Below, one piece after another: positions 32,035 through 41,923 of a DNA stretch of 64,000 bases. Position 1 is the first letter of the stretch. The number at the start of each line of letters is the position of its first letter. The notes under the pieces are model-generated. The model did not search any database. It saw only the letters and a program-made list of their open reading frames with translations, and was not told where the DNA came from. Made by a program: the position numbers and the translations under genes. Source of the stretch: Aureobasidium sp. EXF-3400 (Eukaryota; Ascomycota; Dothideomycetes; Dothideales; Saccotheciaceae); assembly GCA_024195585.1 (NCBI GenBank), contig SWBL01000096.1:62001-126000 (forward strand), read 5' to 3'.

Positions 32035-33648
32035 CTAGGTAGTCTTTCTCTTCTTCTTGGAGGATGTGGGTGCCACATTGCCGGCCTCTGCCTCGTCTTC
32101 TCCTTCGTCAGATTCGACAACGACCTTCTTCTTACGTTTTGAGCTGCCTTTGCTGCTTCCAGTTTGGTTCTCGAGCGAGCGAGCGCGCTTTCTTGCAAGC
32201 TCGAGGAGACGATCGTAGTCTACTTGGATGTTTTCGACGGTTGCTTCCAGCCTCTCAATACGCTCTTCGCGGTCGAGTTGTGCGAGTGTGTCGAGGTTAG
32301 CGATTATGAGACGCTGTTTGACGTACAACCGCCAGAGGTAGTAAGCACGATCCATCTCATTGGAGCTCTTCTCCTTCCTCGAGATGCGGTTCATCGATCG
32401 GTTCATTTTGGGTATCTTTGAGTAAGTCTCCATCTCGATCAGCCTTCCTAGTTGGCGAGGCATGATTTTGCTTGTCTTCTTGATGCGTGCCTTGGCATCA
32501 CCCGAGACAATGTCGTCCACTGGGATCTTCTCAGTCATCTTGAGCTTCGCGCTCTCAATCTGAGTCTCGATCTTCAGCGATGCGAAATCATCACTGTTCT
32601 TGCGAAGCCAGAGCAAGTCGCAAATGTCACGCATGTCGTCGAAAGCCTCGTTGGGGTCCTCGACTGTCAACTCGTAGATGTTATCGGGAGTGATGAGATC
32701 AGTGAAGACGGTGTTGTAAAGTCGAGCGCCATGTCCAGATCCTTGGTGGGTTGGTATGATCAAGAATTGCGAGATACGTTCGCGGCTGGGTAGTTGTAAG
32801 GGAGTTTTGAGATCATCTGTGTCCTCGTCCATGGTCTCCGGGTTCCATCGACGGAGTATCGCATCCATGTCTGATTCACTGCGTTTGGGAACGATGTGAT
32901 CTTTGTCTGCATACACCTGACGATCAGGCAATGTGAAAACGCGGTATGATGTTGAGAATCCGATGAATGTGTATGAGGATGTGTCTGGCTGCTTTTGATC
33001 GATCTGGTAAAGCATGAAAAGGGTCCAGCGGGCTGCGACCCAAGGTTCGTCTAGCTCAAGAATAGTGCCTCCTTCGATGAACATGGGAACCAGTATTTGG
33101 GCGTTCTGCATGATTTCTTTGGCTCCATCATCAGACAAAGAAGCCTTCCAGATCTCAAACTTTTGGCCTTCATGTGTGTAGGAATGCAAGCGAGTGCCCG
33201 GGGGCTTGAATGACTCGGCGTCGAGGTCGGCGAGAGCTTCAGCTCGGGATTCGGTAGCAAAGGCTGATTCGGGGATGAAGTCTTGCAGTGCTCCACGGAT
33301 GTCGGAAGCTTTGATGTCACCTAGCTGAGGGAACTGCTCTGTCCAGGAGATGCTCATGTGTGGTCTCAGGTTGTGTGCAGCCAGCGATAGCGACATGTCC
33401 AGTCCACGATAGCCAAAGACAACCTCTTCCTCGCCGAATATCGGATACGTCCAGGCCGGTTCGAACTCTGATACAACCTTGTCGCCGCGGTAGAGTGCAA
33501 TGCGAAGCGCCTCGTTACTGCTGGTCGACCCTGTGCTCTGGTCAGCTTGGTGCTGCGATGTGTAGATCGGTGGATGCTTACATTCTTCGACTTGGTCTTT
33601 GATGGCAGAAACCAGCTCAGAGTTTTCTGGGCTCTCAGATCCTGACAT
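32035..33648 (-). CDS. HAT1: Type B histone acetyltransferase catalytic subunit
   Basis: Two exons, 33582-33648 and 32035-33530, 520 residues. Acetylates Lys5/Lys12 of new histone H4 before chromatin assembly, with Hat2. Splicing the 51-nt intron (33531-33581, GTAAGC donor) creates VEEW-STSSNEALRIAL, the conserved N-terminal HAT1 block; the Trp codon spans the junction. The N-terminal domain carries FTHQIFGEEE-like YPIFGEEEVVFGYRGL. The GNAT acetyl-CoA motif is IIPTHQGSGHGARLYN (Q-x-x-G-x-G), preceded by the RERISQFLI strand. A basic C-terminal tail (KGSSKRKKKVV...SSKKKRKTT) looks like a nuclear signal. Length is usual for Pezizomycotina. Confidence 0.93.
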   Translation of the reverse strand: MSGSESPENSELVSAIKDQVEECKHPPIYTSQHQADQSTGSTSSNEALRIALYRGDKVVSEFEPAWTYPIFGEEEVVFGYRGLDMSLSLAAHNLRPHMSISWTEQFPQLGDIKASDIRGALQDFIPESAFATESRAEALADLDAESFKPPGTRLHSYTHEGQKFEIWKASLSDDGAKEIMQNAQILVPMFIEGGTILELDEPWVAARWTLFMLYQIDQKQPDTSSYTFIGFSTSYRVFTLPDRQVYADKDHIVPKRSESDMDAILRRWNPETMDEDTDDLKTPLQLPSRERISQFLIIPTHQGSGHGARLYNTVFTDLITPDNIYELTVEDPNEAFDDMRDICDLLWLRKNSDDFASLKIETQIESAKLKMTEKIPVDDIVSGDAKARIKKTSKIMPRQLGRLIEMETYSKIPKMNRSMNRISRKEKSSNEMDRAYYLWRLYVKQRLIIANLDTLAQLDREERIERLEATVENIQVDYDRLLELARKRARSLENQTGSSKGSSKRKKKVVVESDEGEDEAEAGNVAPTSSKKKRKTT

Positions 33649-34370
33649 TGTGATGATATGGGTAGAAGATTGTTCTGCAAAAGGTTGTCAGATAGAAAGT
33701 CTGACAGACGCAAACGCGCACTCTGAGGGAAGACGCGTTTCAATTCAATTTCACGGCGCGCGAAAGATGTCCGTGCGTTCGAGACCTCAACTCACTTCTC
33801 CAAGCTCTCACCAGTCCAGCCTTCTCTCATCACCAGGGACATCTTCCATCGTGGTACTGAAGACGATTCACGTCCTCAATCTGAACTTGATGTTGTCTAG
33901 CTCATTAATGTCCGACAGTCTACCCATCGAAGGGCAAATGAAATGTATATGTGTTGATGCCTCGATCTCGATCTTCTTTCGAATGAAATGCGCCTGTGTC
34001 TGATTTTCTGTTTTCGATGCCCACGTTATCATACATGAGTAAGATGACTATGGTATGTCACCCAATACCCTATAGTATACAAGATCCACCGTTGATATAG
34101 TCGGGTATATTCTACTTTCCCCTCAAGTCCTTAAATCAGTCCGCCCAAGACAAAAACACAGAAATACATTTATAACTATAACCAGCATTGCTAGTTGACT
34201 ACTAGAGATCATGAAAACGCTTTTTGCGCAGTTTGTGTGGCAAAGGGCCTTTGTTCTTTGCTACAGAGAGTCCAACAGGGGCAAACATCAGCCAGCCTAG
34301 CATATATGCCCATGGGATGCACTCGTTCAATTGCATGTTTGGAAACTGTCATACATCATAGCGGTCAGTA
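33649..34370. other. Divergent intergenic region, HAT1 / CCCH protein
   Basis: 722 bases containing both promoters. No coding signal, tRNA or repeat seen. AT-rich from about 34020 to 34220. Confidence 0.5.
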
Positions 34371-35732
34371 ATGCGTTCAAGAAGTCCGGACATACGCGAA
34401 TTGTCTCCTGGAGGCTCACCTCGTGGCTCGTCACCGCGCTGTTATTATGACAACGCACACAACCACCGCCGAACCCTGTCAACAGATTATCAAAACAATA
34501 AGGAGACGGACAAAAGTAAGAAGTGCCCCCCACTGTCGACCAAATGGCTGTTGAGCTAATCTTTGATTAGTGCCGTTCCGCGATCGCAGTACTTCTCCAA
34601 ACAACAAGCTACGCTACGTTAACGCTCGCCGTCGAGACTCTCGCAGTGCTTCTCCGAGGAAGGACATACGTAGCGCCTCTCCTAGACACACCAGACCTAT
34701 CTGCGCCGAGACATCGTCATCGTCGACTGGCATGTCTTATGATAGTCGCTCTGAGCTTGACCTCACTAATGTCATATAGGTTCCCTAGGTGCACACGCGG
34801 TCAAACCCAAAGACTTCCGTGTTCCCCTTACTTGTTTCTTCTGGTATCATACAGGCAGCTGCAAGAAGTCTGACAACAAGTGTCTGTAAGTTGATACGGG
34901 CGTGAACATGGAGGCCATCAACGGACCATCATGTCTCCACGGGCGTGAGGAACCCCTCGCTCTCGAGCAGTGTGACTACTTTACAGCCATGATTACGTTG
35001 ACCTAGGTTGTGCCACAGTCGGCTGACTATATATAGCTACGCACACTACCATACTGGCACGGTTGCTGAGCCACCCATTTCGTACAATGGCAAAGCCTTG
35101 GGCGGAAACCGAGCCAAGAAGACCATTGGAAACATCGGCCAGCGCGAAGAAGAACTCGACATTCGCGGCGCAGAAGTCTACGATGCTGAGCAACGTGTCA
35201 CTGCTGCACAAGTCGACCTGAGAGAACGTACGAAGGCAGTAGTCGCACGTGAAGATTACATGCAGCAGCGCGAAGAGGTTCTTCAGCAGCGTGAACATGC
35301 TATCTTGGAGCGTGAGAAGTCAGTCGCCATTCGCGAACAGACAAACTATGAGCGTGAGCAGGCTTTCGCAGTGTTTGAAGAAGGAATGCTGCGTCAGTTG
35401 GAGGACAACTACAACAACATCGCTTCGACTGTCAGCCAGATGCGAAGAGCTGTGGGCAACGCTCAAGGCATTCTTGCCAACCGCCGCCAGCAAGTCCTTT
35501 ATCAGGAAAATTTCCCGAATGTTGCGCAAAGCACTCAAGGTCCAGGTTGATATCACTATCGGAGTATCTCAGATAACTTGACGGCTTACAATTGATAGGC
35601 AGATACGGTGGTTCCATTGCCATCGACGGCGCCATCGGGGCATTGGGAGGTCTGGACCACATGCTCGCAGAGGGCGAGATTGCGCTCCTCACTCAGATTC
35701 ACATCGCTCTACGTCCTCAGCATCCTTGCTAA
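34371..35732 (+). CDS. CCCH zinc-finger protein with RE-rich coiled coil
   Basis: My best model has five exons: 34371-34515, 34571-34669, 34780-34885, 35037-35545 and 35599-35732. It gives 330 residues with phases closing. Exons 1-2 are Arg/Ser/Pro-rich (SRSPDIRELSPGG, SASPRKD). The exon 3/4 junction rebuilds a zinc finger, TCFFWYHTGSCKKSDNKCLYAH in pieces: C-x8-C-x6-C-x3-H, with the His supplied by exon 4. Exon 4 then encodes a long coiled coil with repeated Arg-Glu steps (REEELDIRG, LRERTKAVVARED, QQREEVLQQREH). Exon 5 adds GGSIAIDGAIGALGGLDHML. CCCH fingers usually bind RNA, and the RS-rich start fits a nuclear RNA role; that is inference. The exon 2/3 boundary (34670-34779) is weak because its donor, GTAGCG, is poor. 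A further 3' exon ending at 35880 is possible. Confidence 0.6.
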
Positions 35733-36054
35733 AAGACATTTGACAAACTCAATCACAGAAGTAGGGTCATATTCAGCATCGAATATGCAGTCTGAGACAT
35801 CGATGGGAGAAACAATGGAACGAAAGAGTGAACGGCCGGCTGAGCCACTCGATTACAGTACCGGTACAGAAGATGATTAGTCCATCATAGCAGTATATCT
35901 AACGAGTAAACGAGTGACATCTCCTGTTCCGTGTTGTCATGAGGGAAGACAAGATATACAGACAGGGTCATGGCAGAAGCATGAGACAAGCGCACGGACC
36001 ACATCCAATTCAATGGCACATTGTCTAGACCATGTTCGCGACAGCAAGCCCAAG
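35733..36054. other. Intergenic region, CCCH protein to GPI19
   Basis: 322 bases. An open stretch ending at 35880 (GETMERKSERPAEPLDYSTG) could be an extra terminal exon of the CCCH gene if a donor near 35710 is used; otherwise 3' UTR and GPI19 promoter. Confidence 0.4.
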
Positions 36055-37065
36055 ATGACATTTCGACCGCCGGCAAGTCCGGTGCCAGTTGGCTTCTACT
36101 CGCGATCGACTCCCAATCTGCCGACACTAAGGTCATTGACGACTAACGACCGAGAGAATGGAGCCGGCCCAACACCATCAACCTTGACCTCACCCTCCGA
36201 GGCAGCATCGATCGAAGACTTCTCCTTGGACGCTCCTGCCTCGATCGATTCGGGCAGCGAAGACGAAGATGGCGACTCGATGCCCTCACCGCGACAGCCC
36301 ATGTACCAACACAAACAATCCCAATCGCACACCTATCTAGGACCTGCAACCTTTGCGCCGCCCTTCTACAATCGTCCTCCTACGCCTTTACCACCTAGTC
36401 CTTCATTGACGAGTCTGCTACGTCCAACATTCAGCACACATGCCTCAAGACCCACAACACCAGATCCAAGCAGCGACGAAGGGACTTCGCAAACACCCAA
36501 CAGCGCAGCCGCAACTACTCTCACCACCTCCTTCCGCACTGCAAAGCCCATCCCTCGTGCTTCGCCGAAAGTTCCCACATACGAGTACTATGGCTTTACC
36601 TTGTACCTGACCTCCACGCTCGCTTTTGCCATCTACCTGCTCTGGAGCTATCTGCCTTCTCCATTTCTGCATCAACTGGGCATATACTATTACCCCAATC
36701 GCTGGTGGAGTTTGGCAATTCCCGCTTGGTTGGTCATGCTTGTCGTGTGGATCTACGTCGCATTGGCTTCGTACAACACCGGATACCTGACTCTCAAGAT
36801 GCATGCTGTCGAATGTCTGGTCGATGATGCTGCAAACATTGCTGTCGTGGATGCCAAAGGAAACATTATTCGCAAGGATGATGAGGGAAGGTGGAAGTTG
36901 CATCGGAGAGACAATAGCGCTGGAAGAAACATGCCTCCCAAAGATTTACAATGGGATACGTTGTGGAACGAGGGTACGGATGCCGTTATGGACGTGCCTA
37001 TTGGTGGTGTCTGCGAGATACTCTATGGCACAGCTGACGATGATGACGACGATACGATGTTATGA
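36055..37065 (+). CDS. GPI19: GPI N-acetylglucosaminyltransferase subunit PIG-P
   Basis: Intronless, 336 residues. Subunit of the ER complex that transfers GlcNAc to phosphatidylinositol, the first step of GPI anchor synthesis. The PIG-P domain begins at about residue 167: TYEYYGFTLYLTSTLAF and the first membrane helix, a short lumenal loop with YYYPNRWW, then the second helix AIPAWLVMLVVWIYVALA and YNTGYLT. The cytosolic C-terminal region (NIIRKDDEGRW, PPKDLQWDTLWNEGTDAVMDVPIG) also matches filamentous homologues. The Pro/Ser-rich 165-residue N-terminal extension is much longer than in yeast Gpi19 (about 140 residues in total) but usual in Pezizomycotina. I chose the ATG at 36055 over the longer open frame from 35914, whose extra residues look like leader. 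Confidence 0.92.
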   Translation: MTFRPPASPVPVGFYSRSTPNLPTLRSLTTNDRENGAGPTPSTLTSPSEAASIEDFSLDAPASIDSGSEDEDGDSMPSPRQPMYQHKQSQSHTYLGPATFAPPFYNRPPTPLPPSPSLTSLLRPTFSTHASRPTTPDPSSDEGTSQTPNSAAATTLTTSFRTAKPIPRASPKVPTYEYYGFTLYLTSTLAFAIYLLWSYLPSPFLHQLGIYYYPNRWWSLAIPAWLVMLVVWIYVALASYNTGYLTLKMHAVECLVDDAANIAVVDAKGNIIRKDDEGRWKLHRRDNSAGRNMPPKDLQWDTLWNEGTDAVMDVPIGGVCEILYGTADDDDDDTML

Positions 37066-37104
37066 AAGCATGCAAATAATACACTACAAGAGTGGTTCTG
37101 TTTC

Positions 37105-37285
37105 CTCTCCATGTGCCAAAGTCTGTGACGCGTGCAGCTGCAAAAATGCACCACGGTTTCGAGAGACATGCTGGTTGCCATCGAGAAGCGACATGTTCTC
37201 GAGTCTCTCTGGATAGATCTCTATTATGAAGACCACTGTGCCTTTTCATAGCGAGGATGTTGCCTTGGCTTGCGTAGGAGAGAGA
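37105..37285. repeat. Palindromic fold-back element, copy 2
   Basis: Left end ctctccatgtgc (37105-37116) and arm gctgcaaaaatgcaccac match copy 1 and copy 4. The right arm (37231-37254, gaccactgtgccttttcatagcga) is the diverged complement. A central hairpin tcgagaa/ttctcga (37181-37202) is intact. The element begins 40 bases after the GPI19 stop. Boundaries on the right are approximate. Confidence 0.65.
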
Positions 37286-37302
37286 GCATTTCATAGCTAC
37301 TT

Positions 37303-37500
37303 CACCCCCTGTATGGTCTCGTCGCTTCTCTCACGACCACATATGGCGAAGTTGAAGCCATCGAAATGCATAGTTCTTTACAAACGGGAGACAAGTCCAT
37401 GGAGAGCTGACAATCTCACCATTTTCAAGGGATGCTCCCTCCTTGCCGAAACTATTGTGCATTTTTGCAGCCATCATATAAGCATTCAAGTGAGAGACTG
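37303..37500. repeat. Palindromic fold-back element, copy 3
   Basis: The left half follows copy 1 closely: tctcacgaccacatatggcga, then gccatcgaaatgcatagttcttt and gtccatggagag. The right arm actattgtgcatttttgcagccat (37450-37473) is complementary to the left arm. The central stem seen in copy 1 is lost here. The element lies just beyond the 3' end of the minus-strand orphan gene, back to back with copy 2. Confidence 0.65.
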
Positions 37501-37520
37501 GGAGAAGAATTTCATATAAA

Positions 37521-39128
37521 TTATCTATAAGATAGCTCAAGGTCCATGATCGCTCTCAGCAACACTCCCCGGTTCTCCCAAGCACTGCCATACATCATGC
37601 AAGCGTCAATGATGATTCCAGCTTTGCATGCGACGAAGTCTGGCTGCACGACAGGGCTGCTCGGCACACTGAAGAGCGCTACGAACGACGAACGAGGGGT
37701 TGGCTCAACGCCCTGCCCATACTCCCAGGCCTGTGATGCTTCCGCCAATTGCTCCAGAAACATCGTATCTCCAGTGTCTGGGTCCAGGACCAGCAGCCAG
37801 GATACCAGGTCTTCAACCTCGTTTCTTTCAGGGGTGTTCTTAGGCACCACCTGATGGCGGAGGAGGCCCGCCAAACACTTTGCTCTCAAGGCCCTGATGG
37901 CTCTTGCGTCACCTGCTTGGGCCGCCACACCCAGAGCGAGCAGGTCTGTAGCGCACATATAGTGCATCAGGGGTGCTCTACGTAGGAGCGTCGCCAGCCA
38001 ATTCACCAACACGTTGCGATGACCAGTCGCAGTTGGTCCTTTGGTCCTGACCACCGGGAGATGGTAGCTCGGCGGTGGTGCCTCGTGAGGCGCGACAGGA
38101 GAAAAGTTGAAGTTTGGCGAGAGTGGTTTGGGGGTTGGAACCACTGTCGGGGGAGAAATCGACCGGCCCCTGGGGTATACCTCGGAGAGGACGGACTCTT
38201 GACCAGACTCTTGTCCGGATGCAGCATCGTCTTCGAAGAGAATGAGCGCCATGTCGAAGGAGGCGGTTGACGCGACTCCTGGGGTAACCTCTGGTGCAGC
38301 CCCTGGTGCTGCAGAGTCGTAGGATGGTGGTGAGGATCCACCCCCTGAGATCTCATCATGTCTTCGCTTGACCCCCTGGCCACTGCTGACCTGTACCCCT
38401 TCCTCTTGGGGCAACCAACCCTGACATCTCCAGGCACCAACAACAGCACTTCTCCCGCCCGGGTAGAATCTGTCGTGATTGACGTTGAAGCCAGTCACGG
38501 CATTTTCTTCAAGGAGGACCTTGACTCTGAGAAGGCCTTGTTGGGCCGAGGGACTGTAGGCGACGAAAAGATCGAAGCAAGAGGCTTCGGACAAGCTCTT
38601 GAGCTTCCGCAATGTAGACATGGATTCGTCTGACAAAGGGCCCAAATGTGGCTGATTGGGCATGATGACCCGAGATTTTGCAGCAAGAGAGAACGATGTG
38701 CGCAGAAGTCGAGATGACGGGTCGACTCTGGCATCATTTGGGTCGTCGATGGTATGTAGTGGTACAATGCCGCCTGTCATTGCCCAAGATGAAGGACCAG
38801 CAAGCTCAACTCCCAGCGATTCCACGGGTACGAACATATATATAATGCGCGGCCTTCTGCGGCTCACAACGATCTTTTGGCTGAGAACCACCAGCAGTTT
38901 CTCGTCTGCCTCGTCTGCCTCGTTGTAGGCGATGGACATCATCAATCCCAAGTCACCGGTGTGCCGGAATGTTTGACCCAAGAATTCACGGTCGACATCA
39001 GTGTAAGCCGGTTTGCCCGACTTGGAAAACAAAGCAATCACAGGCTGTTCTTGAACAAGCCATGTCAAGCTGCCATGCGGCGACAGTTGTGGCTCGAGAA
39101 GCCTCAAGCATTCAGGGAGCTGAGACAT
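37521..39128 (-). CDS. Orphan protein, Pro/Ser-rich centre
   Basis: Intronless, 535 residues, start ATG at 39128 (MSQLPECLRLLEPQ). No signal peptide or membrane segment. The N-terminal about 210 residues are mixed alpha/beta (LTWLVQEQPVIALFSKSGKPAY, VVLSQKIVVSRRRPRIIYMFVPV shown in part). Residues about 240-340 are low-complexity Ser/Pro/Gly with GQESGQESVL. The C-terminal about 190 residues are mostly helical (GVAAQAGDARAIRALRAKCLAGLL). I recall similar uncharacterised lineage-restricted proteins in plant-associated Dothideomycetes but cannot name a family. It is flanked by fold-back elements on both sides (37.1-37.5 and 39.9 kb), a setting suggesting an accessory locus. The long intact frame supports a real gene. 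Confidence 0.6.
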   Translation of the reverse strand: MSQLPECLRLLEPQLSPHGSLTWLVQEQPVIALFSKSGKPAYTDVDREFLGQTFRHTGDLGLMMSIAYNEADEADEKLLVVLSQKIVVSRRRPRIIYMFVPVESLGVELAGPSSWAMTGGIVPLHTIDDPNDARVDPSSRLLRTSFSLAAKSRVIMPNQPHLGPLSDESMSTLRKLKSLSEASCFDLFVAYSPSAQQGLLRVKVLLEENAVTGFNVNHDRFYPGGRSAVVGAWRCQGWLPQEEGVQVSSGQGVKRRHDEISGGGSSPPSYDSAAPGAAPEVTPGVASTASFDMALILFEDDAASGQESGQESVLSEVYPRGRSISPPTVVPTPKPLSPNFNFSPVAPHEAPPPSYHLPVVRTKGPTATGHRNVLVNWLATLLRRAPLMHYMCATDLLALGVAAQAGDARAIRALRAKCLAGLLRHQVVPKNTPERNEVEDLVSWLLVLDPDTGDTMFLEQLAEASQAWEYGQGVEPTPRSSFVALFSVPSSPVVQPDFVACKAGIIIDACMMYGSAWENRGVLLRAIMDLELSYR

Positions 39129-39465
39129 GTTGCGGAGATTGATGATGGTACTTGATAAAAAGACAAGATAGTGGTATTCGATAACGGACAAACGATATTC
39201 AGATTGATGGGTACTATCAATAGAGAAACAGTCAGTACAAGTCAGACATGATGCAGTGTTCACGAAGAGGTGGAAAAGAGCTGAAGCCCCGTACGAGTAA
39301 ATCGTACGCCCACCCACCCGGGCTTTATTTTACGAGGCAGCCCTGACCTAGTACCAAGAAGCTGACGCAGTTGAGACAACCCTGATGCGAAGAGGCCTAG
39401 ACGAACAGAACAGGGACTGACCCAGCCCCGCAGGCTTCGAACATAACTGCGGCGATGGTATGAGG

Positions 39466-39729
39466 TCAGGGACCACCGGGCAGCGCTGCAAGAAGGGGTA
39501 CGGGAACTGGAGACAGTATGATACTGACGCCGTCGGTTAGTCTTCCCGGAGAAGGCAACAACCGGAAAACAGCGACTGTCCCCGCCGGGCAAATCGAGTA
39601 GACTGGGGCGAGGAACAAGACCATACAAACCCAAGCCAGGCAAAATGCGGTGACTCGAAGCTCATAGGCCCAGACACTCGGGCAGAATACGAGAAGAAGT
39701 GCGGCAGTGGGAAACAGATAAAGACTCAC
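39466..39729 (-). CDS. Possible small secreted or membrane protein (doubtful)
   Basis: 87 codons starting MSLYLFPTAALLLVFCPSVWA, a good signal-peptide or membrane-anchor shape. A second hydrophobic stretch (FCLAWVCMVLFLAPVYS) follows. It has no known domain and lies upstream of the orphan gene in the same orientation. Hydrophobic short frames arise by chance in T-rich DNA, so this is a weak call. Confidence 0.2.
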   Translation of the reverse strand: MSLYLFPTAALLLVFCPSVWAYELRVTAFCLAWVCMVLFLAPVYSICPAGTVAVFRLLPSPGRLTDGVSIILSPVPVPLLAALPGGP

Positions 39730-39929
39730 ACGGTTACTCTACAGTCGGGCAAGTTGAGTGCGGCGATAGAGAAGCAAGGTGATCGTCCGGTACGTTGAGG
39801 AAAGAAAGGAAGGAGCGTTCCGCTGACGCGCGCGCTCGAATATATAATGCAGGCGCGTCACGCGTCTGCCTGCTTGTTTGCTCGCAGTGCAAACATCGGG
39901 GTCTTGACGCGTCAAAAGCCCGACACACC

Positions 39930-40110
39930 CTCCCCATGTGCAAAAGTATGTAACGCGTATAACTATAAAAATGCACAATACTTTCGAGAAACAGAATAGT
40001 GTCCATCGAGATGCCACAAACTCCAAGCTCTCTTTGGATCCGCCTCTGGTCTGGAAACCTTTATGCCTTTTTATAGCGGCAACGTCGGTTAGAATCACCC
40101 CGGGAGGAGC
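39930..40110. repeat. Palindromic fold-back element, copy 4
   Basis: Left end ctccccatgtgc (39930-39941) is identical to copy 1. The sequence aactataaaaatgcacaata and gtgtccatcgagat follow the same order as the reversed right half of copy 1. The right arm (40057-40078, aacctttatgcctttttatagc) pairs imperfectly with the left arm. The right boundary is approximate. Confidence 0.65.
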
Positions 40111-40323
40111 GTGGAAGCAACATAGAAGTTACAGACTTTGGCAGATTGGCGAGTCAGAAGCTGGGGATGTCGGTGCGGCTGCCCCATGTTTGATCTGATA
40201 TGTGGCATCAAGCTCCCCCCTTCGACTCGAGGGGTAACGCATTAGGAGGTCCTGATTCTCTGCCTGTCTAATGGCCCAAAGGAAACTAAACCAATCTACC
40301 AGAAGCTGAGAGACAGCGCGCAA

Positions 40324-41658
40324 ATGGATGCAGCTCGCACTCAGATTTATAACCTGATAGACCAGGTGCAACAAGTGCCGACCCAACTGTTGTTGGCCGT
40401 TGCTTGCTTGTCTATCCTTACCTTCTCAATTCTGGTACCCATTTGCCCAAAGCAACATACCCACGCAGCTCGTTCTGACCCTAAATTCAGTTGTATCTCG
40501 GTCTGTTCATTGTCGCCCCTGTTCCTCGACCGTCGCATGAGTCCGAGAAGAAATACACAACCATCCTGCCCGACGGATCTGTCAGCGACCCCGAAACACA
40601 GCCATGTTGGTACGACCACCACGTCTCCCTTAAGATACAGGCTCGCACCGGAAAGATTGCTACAAGTGATGCTTTCAGACCCACCCAGCCTGAGCTCTTG
40701 ATCACCGTCGTTGTGCCTGCATACAATGAAGAACAAAGAATGAGCGGTATGCTCGAGGAGGCTGTCGAGTACCTACAATCAACCTTTCCACAACCACTGC
40801 AATCGCACTCGACACCAGGCGAGAAGCCCAGAGGCTGGGAGATTCTCGTCGTAAACGACGGCTCGACCGACAAAACTATCGATACGGCACTGTCCTTCGC
40901 TCGCGACCATCAACTTTGCCATAGCCCTCCCACCCCGGCTGGCCCATGGTCCTCCAATGACGGCCCGAAGACGCGTTCTAAGTCTGCTCCGAAGGTTGAA
41001 ACTGTACCCACCAGTATTCCTCATGGCAGCATCCGCGTCGTCTCATTGGAGCAGAACAGAGGAAAAGGCGGTGCTGTCACCCATGGCATGCGTCATGCAA
41101 GAGGAGCATACGTTGTTTTCGCCGATGCCGACGGTGCTTCTCGCTTCTCAGACTTGGGCAAGCTAATGGAGAGCTGCGATCGTGTCGCTGATACCAAAGG
41201 AAGAGCTGTCGGTGTCGGAAGCCGAGCACATATGGTTGGCAGTGAAGCTGTCGTCAAGGTAAATAATTCACAACTTACGGAGCTGGTCGCCGATACTGAT
41301 TCTTTTACAGCGATCCTTCTTGCGAAACGCTCTCATGCATTCTTTCCATCTTCTGCTTCGTCTTCTTACACCCCCCGCCACCTCATCGATCAAGGACACC
41401 CAGTGCGGTTTCAAGCTGTTCACACGCCCTGCTCTTCCCTACATCATCCCATACATGCACAGCGAGGGTTGGATCTTCGATGTTGAGATGCTCATGCTTG
41501 CAGAGAGTGCTGGAATCCCGATGGCTGAAGTCGCTATCGGCTGGAAAGAAGTCGGAGGCAGTAAGCTGAATGTTGTCTGGGATTCTCTGGGCATGGCCTG
41601 GGGACTGGCTGTTCTCAGAGCTGCATGGATGGTTGGCGTCTATAGGAGGGATGTTTGA
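40324..41658 (+). CDS. ALG5: Dolichyl-phosphate beta-glucosyltransferase
   Basis: Three exons: 40324-40434, 40491-41258 and 41311-41658 (introns 56 and 52 nt), 408 residues. An ER membrane enzyme that makes dolichyl-phosphate glucose, the donor for the last three glucoses of the N-glycan precursor. The N-terminal membrane anchor (about 20-48) spans the first splice site (LTFSIL joined to LYLGLFIVAP). GT2-fold motifs follow: ITVVVPAYNEEQR, WEILVVNDGSTDKT, RGKGGAVTHGMRHARG, VVFADADGA (DxD), then DTQCGFKLFTR and SEGWIFDVEML. The C-terminus includes VAIGWKEVGGSKL and a final hydrophobic stretch. Insert (about 200-235) is Ser/Pro-rich. Confidence 0.95.
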
Positions 41659-41923
41659 TCTGCAGTTCAAATCTCTTCATTATCATGTATACAGATTTCA
41701 TCATAGACAAAAGCAGCATTGATTCGCGTCGTCCATCATCTACAAATCTTCACAATACGCCTGATTTGATTAAACCATGCTCAGGTTGCATTCTATAAAC
41801 ATTGAACATGCATTGGAGCAGCAAGAGTGTTGTGGTATAACATTATACATGAGATGAAAACTTTTTACATTCGAGCACTAATTTGGTGCACTACTTTATG
41901 TTACGTTCATCAGACGTAGCAAT

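Larger units (their letters stand above)
39129..40323. other. Divergent intergenic region, orphan gene / ALG5
   Basis: 1195 bases. It holds a doubtful small minus-strand frame (39466-39729), the fold-back copy at 39.93-40.11 kb, and the two promoters. A TATATAA-type motif (atatataatg) is at 39840. Confidence 0.5.

Noticed and set aside
35608..35880. A separate gene in the frame ending at 35880
   Set aside because: Its first part overlaps the last CCCH exon in another frame; only the final 45 codons look protein-like, so it is at most an extra exon of that gene.
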